Origin: Paracoccus salipaludis
GTDB lineage: Bacteria; Pseudomonadota; Alphaproteobacteria; Rhodobacterales; Rhodobacteraceae
NCBI RefSeq assembly: GCF_002287065.1
Contig: NZ_NSJZ01000009.1
Location: 1 to 64,000 of the forward strand
Direction: 5' to 3'
DNA length: 64,000 bases
This document shows positions 1-9,051 of the stretch, in pieces. The first letter of the stretch is position 1. Every line of letters starts with the position of its first letter. Both the position numbers and the translations under genes were made by a program. The notes beneath the pieces were generated by a model. The model was given only the letters and a program-made list of their open reading frames with translations, was not told where the DNA came from and did not search any database.

Positions 1-184
1 TGTAGAGGGTCTTGGCAGGCCCGTATTCCTTCGGCGCATCACACCACCGCAACCCATTGCGGTTGATGAAGATTATGCCGCTGAGAACGCGGCGATCATC
101 GACGCGGGGCTTGCCATGACTCTTGGGAAAGAACGGCTTCAGGCGTTCCATCTGGGCATCGCTCAGCCAGTAAAGATTGCTCAT
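1..184 (-). CDS. IS5-family transposase, N-terminal part (cut by window edge)
   Basis: The first 61 codons of a transposase read leftward off the window. The N-terminus (MSNLYWLSDAQMERLKPFFP) followed by the HGKPRVDDRRVLSGI and NRNGLRWCDAP stretches is the helix-turn-helix region typical of IS5-family (IS427-like) transposases, which usually make the protein from two overlapping frames by frameshifting. The catalytic DDE part would lie beyond position 1. The start is the ATG at 182-184. Whether the full element is intact cannot be judged from this window. Confidence 0.85.
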   Translation of the reverse strand, partial: MSNLYWLSDAQMERLKPFFPKSHGKPRVDDRRVLSGIIFINRNGLRWCDAPKEYGPAKTLY

Positions 185-247
185 CGATCAGGTCTCCTGG
201 CGGAGCCTGAATCATGCCAAACGCCTGAAATCAATGGGTCTGGAGCC
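1..247 (-). mobile_element. Insertion sequence of IS5 type, one end
   Basis: Holds the start of the transposase gene plus about 60 bases of upstream DNA. Read on the minus strand the outer edge appears to begin near GGCTCCAGACCC (about 236-247), next to a TTAG/CTAA tetranucleotide that could be the target site. The boundary is tentative because the other terminal repeat is outside the window and cannot be compared. Confidence 0.5.
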
Positions 248-824
248 TAAGAGCAGGTCAGTGCATCGGCCACCCGTCCTGGTCAGGTCTTGGCTCCACT
301 GCCGCACAAACGCGACGCGAAACCCGCTTCTGACTGGATCTCAGCTTTGCGACTGGATCAGTCCAGAGCGGGGAGACAGCCGGCGTCGCCCCTCTCCAAG
401 CATCCGCAGCGGCGGCTAAAGGCAGTCATGGACAAGCCATCACGGCACATGAGGGCTTGCCGTTCGGCTCGGATCCTGCAGTCCGCAATCCCGGTGCTAC
501 CCACAAGATGGAAGGGGGGAGTTCCTTCCGGCGTCAGAGGGTCGTGCAGGAACTGCGAGTGCAGGAGCGCGTTCGCGTCCACGGGCGATCCGAGCAGGGC
601 ATGACGTTCGCCAACGAATTGCAGCCTCGGACCGGATCGCCCCCGCGCCCCCTGTCTTCTGCGAAGTCGGTCAGAGACGGGTGGAGTCGGCATGTCCCAC
701 GTCGTCTGAAACTTTGCCCGCCGCAGGCGTTCCGATTGCCGGCGCGGCAGGCATCATGACCAGTCCGCGCAACGCCGGGAAACCGGAAGGACCGGCTCTT
801 GCCACGACAGGTCGTGGGCTGACC
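248..824. other. No supported gene between the IS end and corA
   Basis: About 570 bases. Open frames exist on both strands (for example 358-693 minus) but none has a recognisable family, a convincing ribosome binding site or a conserved motif. A short palindrome (CCACGAC-CT-GTCGTGG on the minus strand, near 800-816) lies just beyond the corA stop but lacks a T-run. The stretch may be decayed DNA next to the insertion sequence. Confidence 0.4.
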
Positions 825-1802
825 CTAGAGCCAACCTTTCTTCTTGAACCACCAGTAAGGAAGGCTCGCAGAAACAACCATCATCACCAGGGCCAGGGGA
901 TAGCCGATCCGCCAGTCGAGCTCGGGCATATGCTCGAAGTTCATGCCGTAGATCGTGCCGACCAGAGTCGGTGGCAAGAACAGGACGGCCGCGATCGAGA
1001 ACACCTTGATGATCGTGTTCTGCTCGATGTTGATGAGGCCCAGGGTGGCATCCTGAAGATAGGAGATCTCGGCCTCGACCCGTGCCTCATGCTCGGACAA
1101 CGAGCGGAGGTCGCGCTCGACCGCCTTCAGGCGCTGCAAGGTGCCGTTCCTGATCCATGGAGCCGCGGCGCGCGCAAACAGGACGAGGCGGTTCATGCCC
1201 AGAAGGCTTTCGCGCAGGATCGCCAGCATGCGGTTCCGCCGGCCGAGGCGAAGCAGCAGGGTGCGCATTTCGGCGCTGTGCTCTTCCGAGTTCTGCGTGG
1301 TGGCTTCGGGGTAGAAGATCAGGTCGGAAATCGCGCCCACATCGCTCTCGGCGGCTTCCAGAAGATCGGCGATCCGCTCGATGATGCTTTCAAGCAGCGC
1401 GACGAACACGACACCGGAGGACGCGTATTGCTCGGGCTGCCTGGCTTGCCGGGCCTCGAAGGCACGGAAGGGCATGAGATCGGAATAGCGTACCGTGATC
1501 AGCCGTTGCTCGGTCAGGACAAAGGTGGTCTGTGTGCGCATCGGCCGGTTCGTGGTGGCCTTGTCGATCAGCGTGACGGTCATGATCAACGCGCCCGCCT
1601 CTTCATAAAGGCGCGACGATTCCTCGATCTCGGCCATCTCCTGCCGGGTCGGCACCTGAAGACCAAGCATGGCCTCGACCGCTTCCTCCTCGTCCTGCGT
1701 CGGATTGTGCAGATCGATCCAGACCAGGTCTTCGGGCAAGGGCGGGTAATCGGTGTCTGTCAGGGACACGGGGCCCGCAGAGATCGTGTGCAGCGTCAGC
1801 AT
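825..1802 (-). CDS. corA: CorA family divalent cation transporter
   Basis: A 325-residue inner membrane channel of the CorA/MIT family, which takes up Mg2+ (some members handle Co2+, Ni2+ or Zn2+). The long helical cytoplasmic N-terminal part ends in two membrane helices, and the signature YGMNF sits at about residue 286 just after the first of them, followed by the loop EHMPELDW. The C-terminus is lysine-rich (WWFKKKGWL), as expected for a cytoplasmic tail. The frame is open for 43 more codons upstream, but the ATG at 1800-1802 (MLTLHTISAGP) is chosen because the family normally begins with a short strand here. It has no close co-oriented neighbour, so it is probably transcribed alone. Substrate cannot be fixed from sequence. 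Confidence 0.9.
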   Translation of the reverse strand: MLTLHTISAGPVSLTDTDYPPLPEDLVWIDLHNPTQDEEEAVEAMLGLQVPTRQEMAEIEESSRLYEEAGALIMTVTLIDKATTNRPMRTQTTFVLTEQRLITVRYSDLMPFRAFEARQARQPEQYASSGVVFVALLESIIERIADLLEAAESDVGAISDLIFYPEATTQNSEEHSAEMRTLLLRLGRRNRMLAILRESLLGMNRLVLFARAAAPWIRNGTLQRLKAVERDLRSLSEHEARVEAEISYLQDATLGLINIEQNTIIKVFSIAAVLFLPPTLVGTIYGMNFEHMPELDWRIGYPLALVMMVVSASLPYWWFKKKGWL

Positions 1803-2363
1803 CAGACGCCGGATGCCTGAAGTGCCGCCGCAGGGTCGATGACGAGGGCAGCCCCGGATGGCGAAAGGTTGGAGGCAGTCATGAGGCACCTTCAGTGATG
1901 ATATCCTGTTGCGGACGGGACGCCCGAGCACCCGCGCGCCTCTCGAACAGCAGTTCTTACGTTAGCAGGTGCCTGAGGCGGGACGAATCTGTTGTTTCAT
2001 GGGGCGCGTCGAGAGACGACGGCGGCGTCCCGCCCCTCAGGAGGATCGCAGGCTCCGAAGCGGGCCGTTGTCATTCTTGTCCGAAGGGCACCGCTTGCCG
2101 CGCTTCCGCCGATCGGCAGGACGCCTTCGTGGGCTCCGTCGAACATTCCGAATATCCTTGCGGACATGCCGTCGTGCCGGCGTCTTCCGGGCAACTGCCG
2201 ACTTTCGCCTGCGCAGCAAGCACCGACCATGGCGACAGCCTCGACGCCGGGACCTCATCGGTGGAAGATCAGGAACCTTCCATTCACTCGTCCGGGCACC
2301 CGGCCCCCGGACAGCAGCGCGCCGATGGCGAGGCCCCCGCGGGTGGCGAGGGCCCGAGCAACA
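1803..2363. other. Intergenic region upstream of corA, no gene seen
   Basis: About 560 bases between the corA start and the end of the downstream cyclophilin gene. Several open frames overlap each other on both strands, as expected in GC-rich DNA, and none resembles a known protein. The corA promoter should be at the left end of this stretch, but no clear -35/-10 pair stands out. Confidence 0.4.
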
Positions 2364-2946
<583 letters not shown>

Positions 2947-2954
<8 letters not shown>

Positions 2955-3453
2955 CGGCCGCCACCTTCATCGAGACGATGCGGTCGGGATTCGCCGGCGG
3001 CTCGCCGCGGGCGATCTTGTCGACGTGCTCCATGCCTTCGATCACCTGACCATAGACGGTGTATTGCCCGTTCAGGAAATCATTGTCCTTGAAGTTGATG
3101 AAGAACTGGCTGTTGGCGCTGTTGGGGTTCTGCGACCGGGCCGCGCCGATGGTGCCGCGCGCATGCGGCAGGCGCGAGAACTCGGCCGGCAGGTCCGGCA
3201 GGTCCGATCCGCCCGTGCCCGCGCGCCGCGCGTCCCAGCCCTTTTCCATGTTGGCGTGCTGGACGTCGCCGGTCTGGGCCATGAAGCCCTCGATCACGCG
3301 GTGGAAGGCCACGTTGTCGTATTTCCCGGCGCGCGCCAGTTCCTTGATGCGGGCTGTGTGCTTGGGGGCGACATCGGGCAGAAGCTCGATCACCACGCGG
3401 CCGTCCTTCAGCTCCATGATGATCGTGTTTTCCGGGTCCTTGATCTCGGCCAT
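2947..3453 (-). CDS. ppiB: Cytoplasmic cyclophilin-type peptidyl-prolyl isomerase
   Basis: 168 residues, no signal peptide, so a cytosolic PpiB-like enzyme. It has the same blocks as its neighbour: FHRVIEGFMAQTGD, GTIGAARSQNPNSANSQFFI and LNGQYTVYGQVIEGM. It is about the normal length for bacterial cyclophilin B. The start ATG at 3451-3453 follows a GAAAGGAACTCCG stretch that serves as ribosome binding site. The gene leads a two-gene unit with the secreted paralogue, giving one cytosolic and one periplasmic isomerase from one message. Confidence 0.95.
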
Positions 3454-3623
3454 CGGAGTTCCTTTCGTTCGTGCGGCATCGGTCTAGGGCTGCCGCGGCA
3501 CCGACGCAACGCATCAGGGCCGCCATGGGTCCGGCCGGCCCGACCGGAGTTGACGCAGAGTTGACGCGCGCCCGCGCTTGACGGACAAACACCCGCAAAT
3601 CCGCAAGGCAGGAAGGATGCCCG

Positions 3624-4826
3624 ATGGCGCGCTTCAATACCATTGACGACATGGATCTGGATGGAAAGGTCGTCCTGACCCGTGTGGACCTGAACGTGCC
3701 CGTGGAAAACGGCCGCGTGACCGACGCCACGCGGATCGAGAAGATCGTCCCCACCGTCAAGGCGATCCAGAAGAAGGGCGGCATCCCGGTGCTTCTAGCC
3801 CATTTCGCGCGCCCCAAGGGCAAACGCGTCGATGAGATGAGCCTGCGCCAGATCGTTCCCGCGCTGGAACAGGCGCTGGGCCAGCCTGTCGCCTTCGCCG
3901 CCGAGGCGATCGGGGGAGAAGCCAAGCGGGCGGTCGCCGCGCTCAAGCCGGGGGACGTGCTGCTGCTGGAAAACACCCGCTTCTACCCGGGCGAGGAGGC
4001 GAACGAGCAGACCTTCACCGCCTCGCTGGCCGCACTGGGACAGGCCTATGTGAACGACGCCTTCTCGGCCTCGCACCGGGCCCATGCCTCGACCGAAGGG
4101 CTGGCGCGCCTGATCCCGGCGGGCGCCGGCAAGCTGATGGAGGCCGAGCTGAACGCCCTGGACGCGGCGCTTGGCAACCCCGAACGCCCCGTGGTCGCCG
4201 TCGTGGGCGGGGCCAAGGTGTCCACCAAGCTGGACCTGTTGTCGAACCTCATCACCAAGGTCGAGCACCTGGTGATCGGCGGCGGCATGGCCAACACCTT
4301 CCTGGTGGCCCAGGGCATCGAGGTCGGGAAAAGCCTGGCCGAGCGCGACATGGCCGATACCGCGCGCGACATCCTGTCCAAGGCGCAGGGCGCGGGCTGC
4401 ACCATCCACCTGCCCGTGGACGTGGTCGTCGCGCGCGAGTTCAAGGCGGGCGCCCCCAGCGAGGTCGTCTCGGCCAATGCCTGTCCCCCCGACGCGATGA
4501 TCCTGGACGCCGGACCCGAAACGGTTGCGCAGATCCGCGAGGTGTTCGCCCAGTGCCGGACGCTGGTCTGGAACGGCCCGCTGGGCGCCTTCGAGATCGA
4601 ACCCTTCGATGCGGCCACCAACGCGGCGGCGGCAGCGGCGGCGGAACTGACCCGCGCGGGCAAGCTGATCTCGGTGGCCGGCGGCGGCGATACGGTGGCC
4701 GCGCTGAACAAGGCCGGCGTGGCTGCGGACTTCACCTTCATCTCGACTGCGGGCGGGGCCTTCCTGGAATGGATGGAGGGCAAGGACCTGCCGGGCGTCG
4801 CGGCCCTGATCGCCGCCAAGCGCTGA
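3624..4826 (+). CDS. pgk: Phosphoglycerate kinase
   Basis: 400 residues, normal length. Catalyses 1,3-bisphosphoglycerate + ADP to 3-phosphoglycerate + ATP in glycolysis and the reverse in gluconeogenesis. Visible family blocks are [14 protein letters not shown] near the N-terminus (substrate binding), [14 protein letters not shown], the [14 protein letters not shown] block at about residue 192 and the C-terminal nucleotide-binding [12 protein letters not shown]. Two ATGs lie close together at 3617 and 3624; only the second is in frame, and GCAGGAAGG precedes it. A strong hairpin terminator follows the stop, so the gene seems to be a single transcription unit, with aldolase nearby on the same strand. 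Confidence 0.98.
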   Translation: MARFNTIDDMDLDGKVVLTRVDLNVPVENGRVTDATRIEKIVPTVKAIQKKGGIPVLLAHFARPKGKRVDEMSLRQIVPALEQALGQPVAFAAEAIGGEAKRAVAALKPGDVLLLENTRFYPGEEANEQTFTASLAALGQAYVNDAFSASHRAHASTEGLARLIPAGAGKLMEAELNALDAALGNPERPVVAVVGGAKVSTKLDLLSNLITKVEHLVIGGGMANTFLVAQGIEVGKSLAERDMADTARDILSKAQGAGCTIHLPVDVVVAREFKAGAPSEVVSANACPPDAMILDAGPETVAQIREVFAQCRTLVWNGPLGAFEIEPFDAATNAAAAAAAELTRAGKLISVAGGGDTVAALNKAGVAADFTFISTAGGAFLEWMEGKDLPGVAALIAAKR

Positions 4827-4833
4827 AAAGAAG

Positions 4834-4859
4834 AAGGGCGGCCCATGCGGCCGCCCTTT
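4834..4859 (+). terminator. Rho-independent terminator after pgk
   Basis: Perfect 9-base inverted repeat AAGGGCGGC (4834-4842) and GCCGCCCTT (4850-4858) with a 7-base loop and a short T-run, 8 bases past the pgk stop. Its symmetry means it may also stop the convergent small gene that ends at 4874. Confidence 0.8.
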
Positions 4860-4873
4860 CCGTGTGAGCAGGC

Positions 4874-5164
4874 TCAGTTGCTCGTGCCTGCCGGGGCCGA
4901 GCCTGCGCCTGCGGGCGCCGAGGCGGTGCCCGGCTCGGCGTCGGTCCCTGCTGAAGCGTCGTTCCCGCTTCCGCCGGCGGTGCCTGCGGCGGCATCCGTG
5001 CCGGGCGCCACGACCTCGACGTCGCCCCCCTCGGGCTCGTCGCTTCCCATCGAGGAAAACAGCAGGAACGCGACCAGCGCCAGGCCGATCGCGGTGCCGA
5101 TCGCCCAGAGCGCCGGCCGGTGCCTGCGGGCCGACCTTTCCGGGATGTTGTCATTGTGGGACAT
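4874..5164 (-). CDS. Small single-span membrane protein with Ala/Gly/Pro-rich tail
   Basis: 96 residues, family not recognised. A basic N-terminus (ERSARRHRP) is followed by one membrane helix at about residues 19-36 (LWAIGTAIGLALVAFLLF) and then a low-complexity acidic, Ala/Gly/Ser-rich tail that by the positive-inside rule should be in the periplasm. The start is the ATG at 5162-5164, preceded on the minus strand by ACAGGAAGGTGG, a good ribosome binding site; the longer open frame upstream has none. It lies between pgk and the aldolase gene but in the opposite direction, so a role in glycolysis is not implied. Confidence 0.7.
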   Translation of the reverse strand: MSHNDNIPERSARRHRPALWAIGTAIGLALVAFLLFSSMGSDEPEGGDVEVVAPGTDAAAGTAGGSGNDASAGTDAEPGTASAPAGAGSAPAGTSN

Positions 5165-5351
5165 GTGCCACCTTCCTGTTCCGATGCACGGGATGCCGTT
5201 CTTCTCTCGCAAACGTGGATGCCCTGCCCCGCGTTCCGTCGCAGGTCGCCTTTGCCGGCGGCCGCGTGCGGCCGTTAGCGCAATCGCCCCTTTCCCTTGT
5301 CCCGCCGTCTGATATGGCATCGCCGACCATGACCACAGCAGGGGCTGTCCG

Positions 5352-6281
5352 ATGCAGATGACCGATACCGTCAAGAAGATCCTCGCCAACTACGAAGGTG
5401 AAAATCCCGGCGTGAAGGCCAACCTGGCCCGCATGCTGATGACCGGCAAGCTGGCCGGCACCGGCAAGATGATCATCCTGCCCGTGGACCAGGGTTTCGA
5501 GCACGGACCCGCCCGCAGCTTTGCCAAGAACGTGGCCGGCTATGATCCCCACTACCATTACCAGCTGGCGATCGACGCGGGGCTGAACGCCTATGCCGCG
5601 CCGCTGGGCATGATCGAGGCGGGCGCCGACACCTTCGCGGGCCAGATCCCGACCATCCTGAAGTGCAACTCGGCCAACTCGCTGATGTCGGACACTGCCG
5701 GCAAGAACCAGGCCGTGACCGCGACCGTGCAGGACGCGCTGCGCCTGGGCTGCTCGGCCATCGGTTTCACGATCTACCCCGGTTCGGACATGGCGCTGGA
5801 CATGTTCGAGGAGATCTCGGAAATGCGCGCCGAGGCAGCATCGGTCGGCATTCCCACGGTGATCTGGTCCTATCCGCGCGGCGAGGCGATCACCAAGGAC
5901 GGTGAGACCGCCATCGACATCGCGGCCTATGCGGCCCAGATCGCGGCGCTGCTGGGCGCGCATATCATCAAGATCAAGCTCTCGACCGACTTCCTTGAGA
6001 ACAAGGAAGCCCGGAAGGTCTACCAGGAGCAGGGCATCGACATCTCCACGCAGGCCGCCCGCGTGCGCCACTGCATGGACGCGGCCTTCGGCGGCCGCCG
6101 CATCGTGGTCTTCTCGGGCGGCGCGGCCAAGGGTTCGGACGCGGTCTACGAAGACGCCATCGCCATCCGCGACGGCGGCGGCAACGGCTCGATCATCGGC
6201 CGCAACAGCTTCCAGCGTTCGCGCGCCGACGCGCTGGAGATGCTGGGCAAGCTGGTGGACATCTACCTCGGCAAGGCCTGA
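5352..6281 (+). CDS. fbaB: Class I fructose-bisphosphate aldolase (DhnA/FbaB type)
   Basis: 309 residues. Splits fructose 1,6-bisphosphate into dihydroxyacetone phosphate and glyceraldehyde 3-phosphate, and runs the reverse in gluconeogenesis. It belongs to the archaeal-type class I aldolases, which use a Schiff-base lysine instead of a metal: the lysine lies in AHIIKIKLST at about residue 206, and LPVDQGFEHGP near residue 41 and the phosphate-binding FSGGAAKGSD near residue 254 match the family. It stands 525 bases after pgk on the same strand but behind the pgk terminator, so it has its own promoter. A strong terminator follows. Confidence 0.93.
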   Translation: MQMTDTVKKILANYEGENPGVKANLARMLMTGKLAGTGKMIILPVDQGFEHGPARSFAKNVAGYDPHYHYQLAIDAGLNAYAAPLGMIEAGADTFAGQIPTILKCNSANSLMSDTAGKNQAVTATVQDALRLGCSAIGFTIYPGSDMALDMFEEISEMRAEAASVGIPTVIWSYPRGEAITKDGETAIDIAAYAAQIAALLGAHIIKIKLSTDFLENKEARKVYQEQGIDISTQAARVRHCMDAAFGGRRIVVFSGGAAKGSDAVYEDAIAIRDGGGNGSIIGRNSFQRSRADALEMLGKLVDIYLGKA

Positions 6282-6301
6282 GGCATTCCGATCCGATCGG
6301 G

Positions 6302-6330
6302 CGGGCGGCGAGGATCTCGCCGCCCGTTTT
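6302..6330 (+). terminator. Rho-independent terminator after aldolase gene
   Basis: Perfect 11-base stem CGGGCGGCGAG (6302-6312) and CTCGCCGCCCG (6316-6326), loop GAT, followed by TTTT. It starts about 20 bases after the fbaB stop. Confidence 0.9.
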
Positions 6331-6346
6331 CGTTTGCACCGTTGTC

Positions 6347-6408
6347 AGGGGGGCGCTGCCCCCGCCGCCTGACGGCGGCTCCCCCGGGATTTTTGAGCGA
6401 AGAAGAAG
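6347..6408 (+). repeat. Interspersed intergenic repeat, copy A
   Basis: GC-rich palindromic part (GGGGGGCGCTGCCCCCGCC and following) that leads into CCCCCGGGATTTTTGAGCGAAGAAGAAG. The same arrangement occurs near 55964-56015 and, inverted and decayed, near 27840-27900. It lies between the fbaB terminator and ftsY. Confidence 0.65.
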
Positions 6409-6475
6409 TTTCCTGCGGGGTTTTCCTTTGGCGCAGGACTGAATAGCTTGTCGGGCCAAGCGAAAGGGCGGTCTC

Positions 6476-7564
6476 ATGTCGTTTTTCTCGAAGCTGCGCG
6501 AGCGGTTGACGAAGTCCTCGTCGAAGATCGGCGCGGGACTGGACAGCATCGTGTCCGAGGGAGCGGCCGAGGCGCCAGCGGCGGCGCCCGTGGCACCGCC
6601 GCCGGCTGCCCCGGTTCCGCAAGCGCCCGTCCCGACCCCGGCACCCGCAGAGGCCGCGCCCCAGCCTGCGGCGGAAAGCCGTCCCGGCCTGATGGGCCGC
6701 CTGTTCGGCCGCACCGAGGCCGCGCCGCCCGAGCCCCGGCGCGAGCTGGACGACGCGATGCTGGAAGAGCTTGAGGACATGCTCATCTCGGCCGACATGG
6801 GCACAGACACGGCCCTGCGTGTGACCGCGAACATCGCCGAGGGCCGCATGGGCCGCCGGATCAGCGCGACCGAGCTGAAGCAGGCGCTGGCGGACGAGGT
6901 CACGCGGATCATGACCCCTGTCGCGCGTCCGCTGCCGCTGTATCCCAAGCGCCCGCAGGTCGTGCTGGTCGTGGGCGTCAACGGCTCGGGCAAGACGACC
7001 ACCATCGGCAAACTGGCCAGCCAGTTCAAGGCGGCGGGCAAGAAGGTGGTGATCGCCGCGGGCGACACCTTCCGCGCGGCGGCGGTCGAGCAGTTGCAGG
7101 TGTGGGGCCAGCGGGCGGGCGTGCCGGTGATGGTCGCCGCGCAGGGTTCGGACCCTGCGAGCCTCGCCTATGACGCCATGACGCGGGCCGAGGCCGAGGG
7201 CGCGGACCTGCTGCTGATCGACACGGCGGGGCGCCTGCAGAACCGCGCCGACCTGATGGAGGAACTGGCCAAGATCGTCCGCGTGATCCGCAAGAAGGAC
7301 CCCTCGGCCCCTCACAACACCCTGCTGGTGCTGGACGCGACCACCGGCCAGAACGCGCTGAACCAGGTGGAAACCTTCCGCAAGCTGGCCGACGTCAGCG
7401 GGCTGGTGATGACCAAGCTGGACGGCACGGCGCGGGGCGGCGTGCTGGTGGCGCTTGCCGACAGGTTCGGGCTGCCCATCCATGCCATCGGCGTGGGCGA
7501 GCAGATCGACGACCTGGATGCCTTTGACCCGGGCGAGTTCGCGCGGGCACTCGTGGGGCTGTAG
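6476..7564 (+). CDS. ftsY: Signal recognition particle receptor FtsY
   Basis: 362 residues. FtsY is the membrane-associated GTPase that docks ribosome-nascent chain-SRP complexes at the SecYEG translocon. Residues 1-80 form a short basic amphipathic start (MSFFSKLRERLTK) and an Ala/Pro-rich linker; then come the four-helix N domain and the G domain with all GTPase motifs: GVNGSGKTTTIGKLA (P-loop, about residue 165), DTFRAAAVEQL, DTAGRLQN and TKLDGTARGG. It is the single-gene unit expected. The acidic A domain of enterobacterial FtsY is replaced by the Ala/Pro-rich linker, as is usual in alphaproteobacteria. Confidence 0.97.
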   Translation: MSFFSKLRERLTKSSSKIGAGLDSIVSEGAAEAPAAAPVAPPPAAPVPQAPVPTPAPAEAAPQPAAESRPGLMGRLFGRTEAAPPEPRRELDDAMLEELEDMLISADMGTDTALRVTANIAEGRMGRRISATELKQALADEVTRIMTPVARPLPLYPKRPQVVLVVGVNGSGKTTTIGKLASQFKAAGKKVVIAAGDTFRAAAVEQLQVWGQRAGVPVMVAAQGSDPASLAYDAMTRAEAEGADLLLIDTAGRLQNRADLMEELAKIVRVIRKKDPSAPHNTLLVLDATTGQNALNQVETFRKLADVSGLVMTKLDGTARGGVLVALADRFGLPIHAIGVGEQIDDLDAFDPGEFARALVGL

Positions 7565-7660
7565 GACCCGACGGCGCGTGCCGCCCTTCTGATCGCGACC
7601 CCGCGCGATCCGGCCCGCCGCGTGACGGTGGCAGGCCGGAGGCTCATGGAAGGGAAATGG

Positions 7661-7930
7661 TCAGCCGCTGAACTCGGCCGGCGACCCGTCCTCTTCCTCG
7701 AACAGCTGGCGGGCGTTCACGGCATCTGCCGACAGCCAGACCTTGCCGCCATCAAGCGAGGCGACGGCGGCAAGTTGCACGTAATGGTGATGCGGCTCAT
7801 CCTGCCCGTGCTGCGCGTCCTTGCGCGCCATCTTGATGCGATCGCCCTGCACGTGATCGACCTTGCCGATGTGCACGCCGTCTGCGCCGACGATTTCCAT
7901 GTGTTCGGTGATCTCGCTCGCACTCACCAT
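7661..7930 (-). CDS. DUF2171 family protein
   Basis: 89 residues. The N-terminal MVSASEITEHMEIVGADGVHIGKVDHV is the DUF2171 pattern, a small PRC-barrel-like fold found in many alphaproteobacteria; function unknown. The middle has a His cluster (DEPHHHY), then LAAVASLDGGKVWLSADAVNA. A longer frame is open upstream but the ATG at 7928-7930 follows GGAGGCCCCAAG, a clear ribosome binding site, so the short version is chosen. It converges on ftsY. Confidence 0.8.
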   Translation of the reverse strand: MVSASEITEHMEIVGADGVHIGKVDHVQGDRIKMARKDAQHGQDEPHHHYVQLAAVASLDGGKVWLSADAVNARQLFEEEDGSPAEFSG

Positions 7931-8000
7931 CTTGGGGCCTCCTGCTGCCAAGGCATCTGTCGCCTCGGCCCCCAACGCAGGAACGCGGCATGGGGATCCC

Positions 8001-8294
8001 TTATTCCCCTGCCGCCTCATCCCTGGGGGCGAAGGGCACAGTCAGTTCTGCCGTCCCGTCGCGCTTGTCGTAGATGCAGACCATGCGCTCGGCGCCTTCC
8101 GCCACGCGGGTCGAGACGATTGCCGCGCCGAAACGGTCAGATCCGAACGGATTGACCTCGATGGTTGCCGTTTCGCCCCGGGGAACCAGCGCTTGGCACT
8201 TCGCCAGCACGTCCCCACGGAAGGCCTGCCATGCATCCTCGGACGAGGCGACTGCGGGGCTGGCCAGAACGGCAAGGGCGATGAGGCTGCGCAT
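8001..8294 (-). CDS. Small secreted protein of unknown function
   Basis: 97 residues. A signal peptide (MRSLIALAVLASPAVASS) points to the periplasm. The mature part has two cysteines (AKCQALV and MVCIYDK) that could form a disulfide, and ends in a short beta-rich stretch (GTAELTVPFAP). I do not recognise the family. The ATG at 8292-8294 is preceded by GGGGAAGTTCC. It lies downstream of hisG on the same strand with a 64-base gap and could share its message, but nothing links it to histidine synthesis. Confidence 0.7.
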   Translation of the reverse strand: MRSLIALAVLASPAVASSEDAWQAFRGDVLAKCQALVPRGETATIEVNPFGSDRFGAAIVSTRVAEGAERMVCIYDKRDGTAELTVPFAPRDEAAGE

Positions 8295-8358
8295 GGAACT
8301 TCCCCGTTTGGCGGGCCGAACACGCACGCCGGGTCAGGCCTTTCGCTTGCAACCCTGC

Positions 8359-9051
8359 TCAGGCGACATGCGGTGGCAGCCCCAGATGCGCGGCGAGCTC
8401 GGCCGTGGCGCCCGTCTCGACCGCGCGGCGGTTGGCGACCAGCGTTGCCTGGCTTTCATGGATCACCGCATCGGGCAGGATCTTCAGGTGGTTCGCGCGC
8501 AGCGTCTCGCCGGTCGAGGTGATGTCGGCGATGGCCTCGGCGGTCAGGTTGGCCACCGTGCCCTCGGTCGCGCCCTGGCTGTCCACCAGCTGATAGTCCG
8601 CGACCTCGTGTTCCGACAGGAAGGCGCGCACCAGCCGGTGGTACTTGGTCGCGATCCGCAGCCGGAAGCCATGCGCCGCGCGGAAGTCGCGGGCGATCGA
8701 GGCGAAGTCGTCCAGCGTCTCGCAGTCGCGCCAGCAGGCCGGCACGGCCAGCACCAGGTCGGCATGGCCGAAGCCCATGGGCGCAAGCTCGACGACATCC
8801 GACCGCCAGCCGGCGAGCTTTTCGCGAATCAGGTCGGACCCGGTGACGCCCAGGTGGATGCGGCCGGCGGCAAGCTCGCGCGGGATCTCGCCCGCCGACA
8901 GCAGCACCAGCGACAGGCCTTCGACGCCTTCGGCCCGGGCGGCATATTCGCGGTCAGACCCGCTGCGCGACAGGCGGATGCCGCGTCCTGCGAACCAGTC
9001 GAAGCTCTGCTCCATCAGGCGGCCCTTGGAGGGCAGGCCCAGCTTCAGCAT
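8359..9051 (-). CDS. hisG: ATP phosphoribosyltransferase catalytic subunit (short form)
   Basis: 230 residues: the short HisG form, which lacks the C-terminal regulatory ACT-like domain and needs HisZ. It joins ATP and PRPP in the first step of histidine synthesis. Seen are [11 protein letters not shown] at the start, GVTGSDLIREK, and the PRPP-binding loop in DSQGATEGTVANL near residue 160. The chosen ATG (9049-9051) overlaps the end of hisZ by 7 bases; an ATG three codons earlier is possible. Short HisG next to HisZ is the known hetero-octamer arrangement. Confidence 0.95.
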   Translation of the reverse strand: MLKLGLPSKGRLMEQSFDWFAGRGIRLSRSGSDREYAARAEGVEGLSLVLLSAGEIPRELAAGRIHLGVTGSDLIREKLAGWRSDVVELAPMGFGHADLVLAVPACWRDCETLDDFASIARDFRAAHGFRLRIATKYHRLVRAFLSEHEVADYQLVDSQGATEGTVANLTAEAIADITSTGETLRANHLKILPDAVIHESQATLVANRRAVETGATAELAAHLGLPPHVA

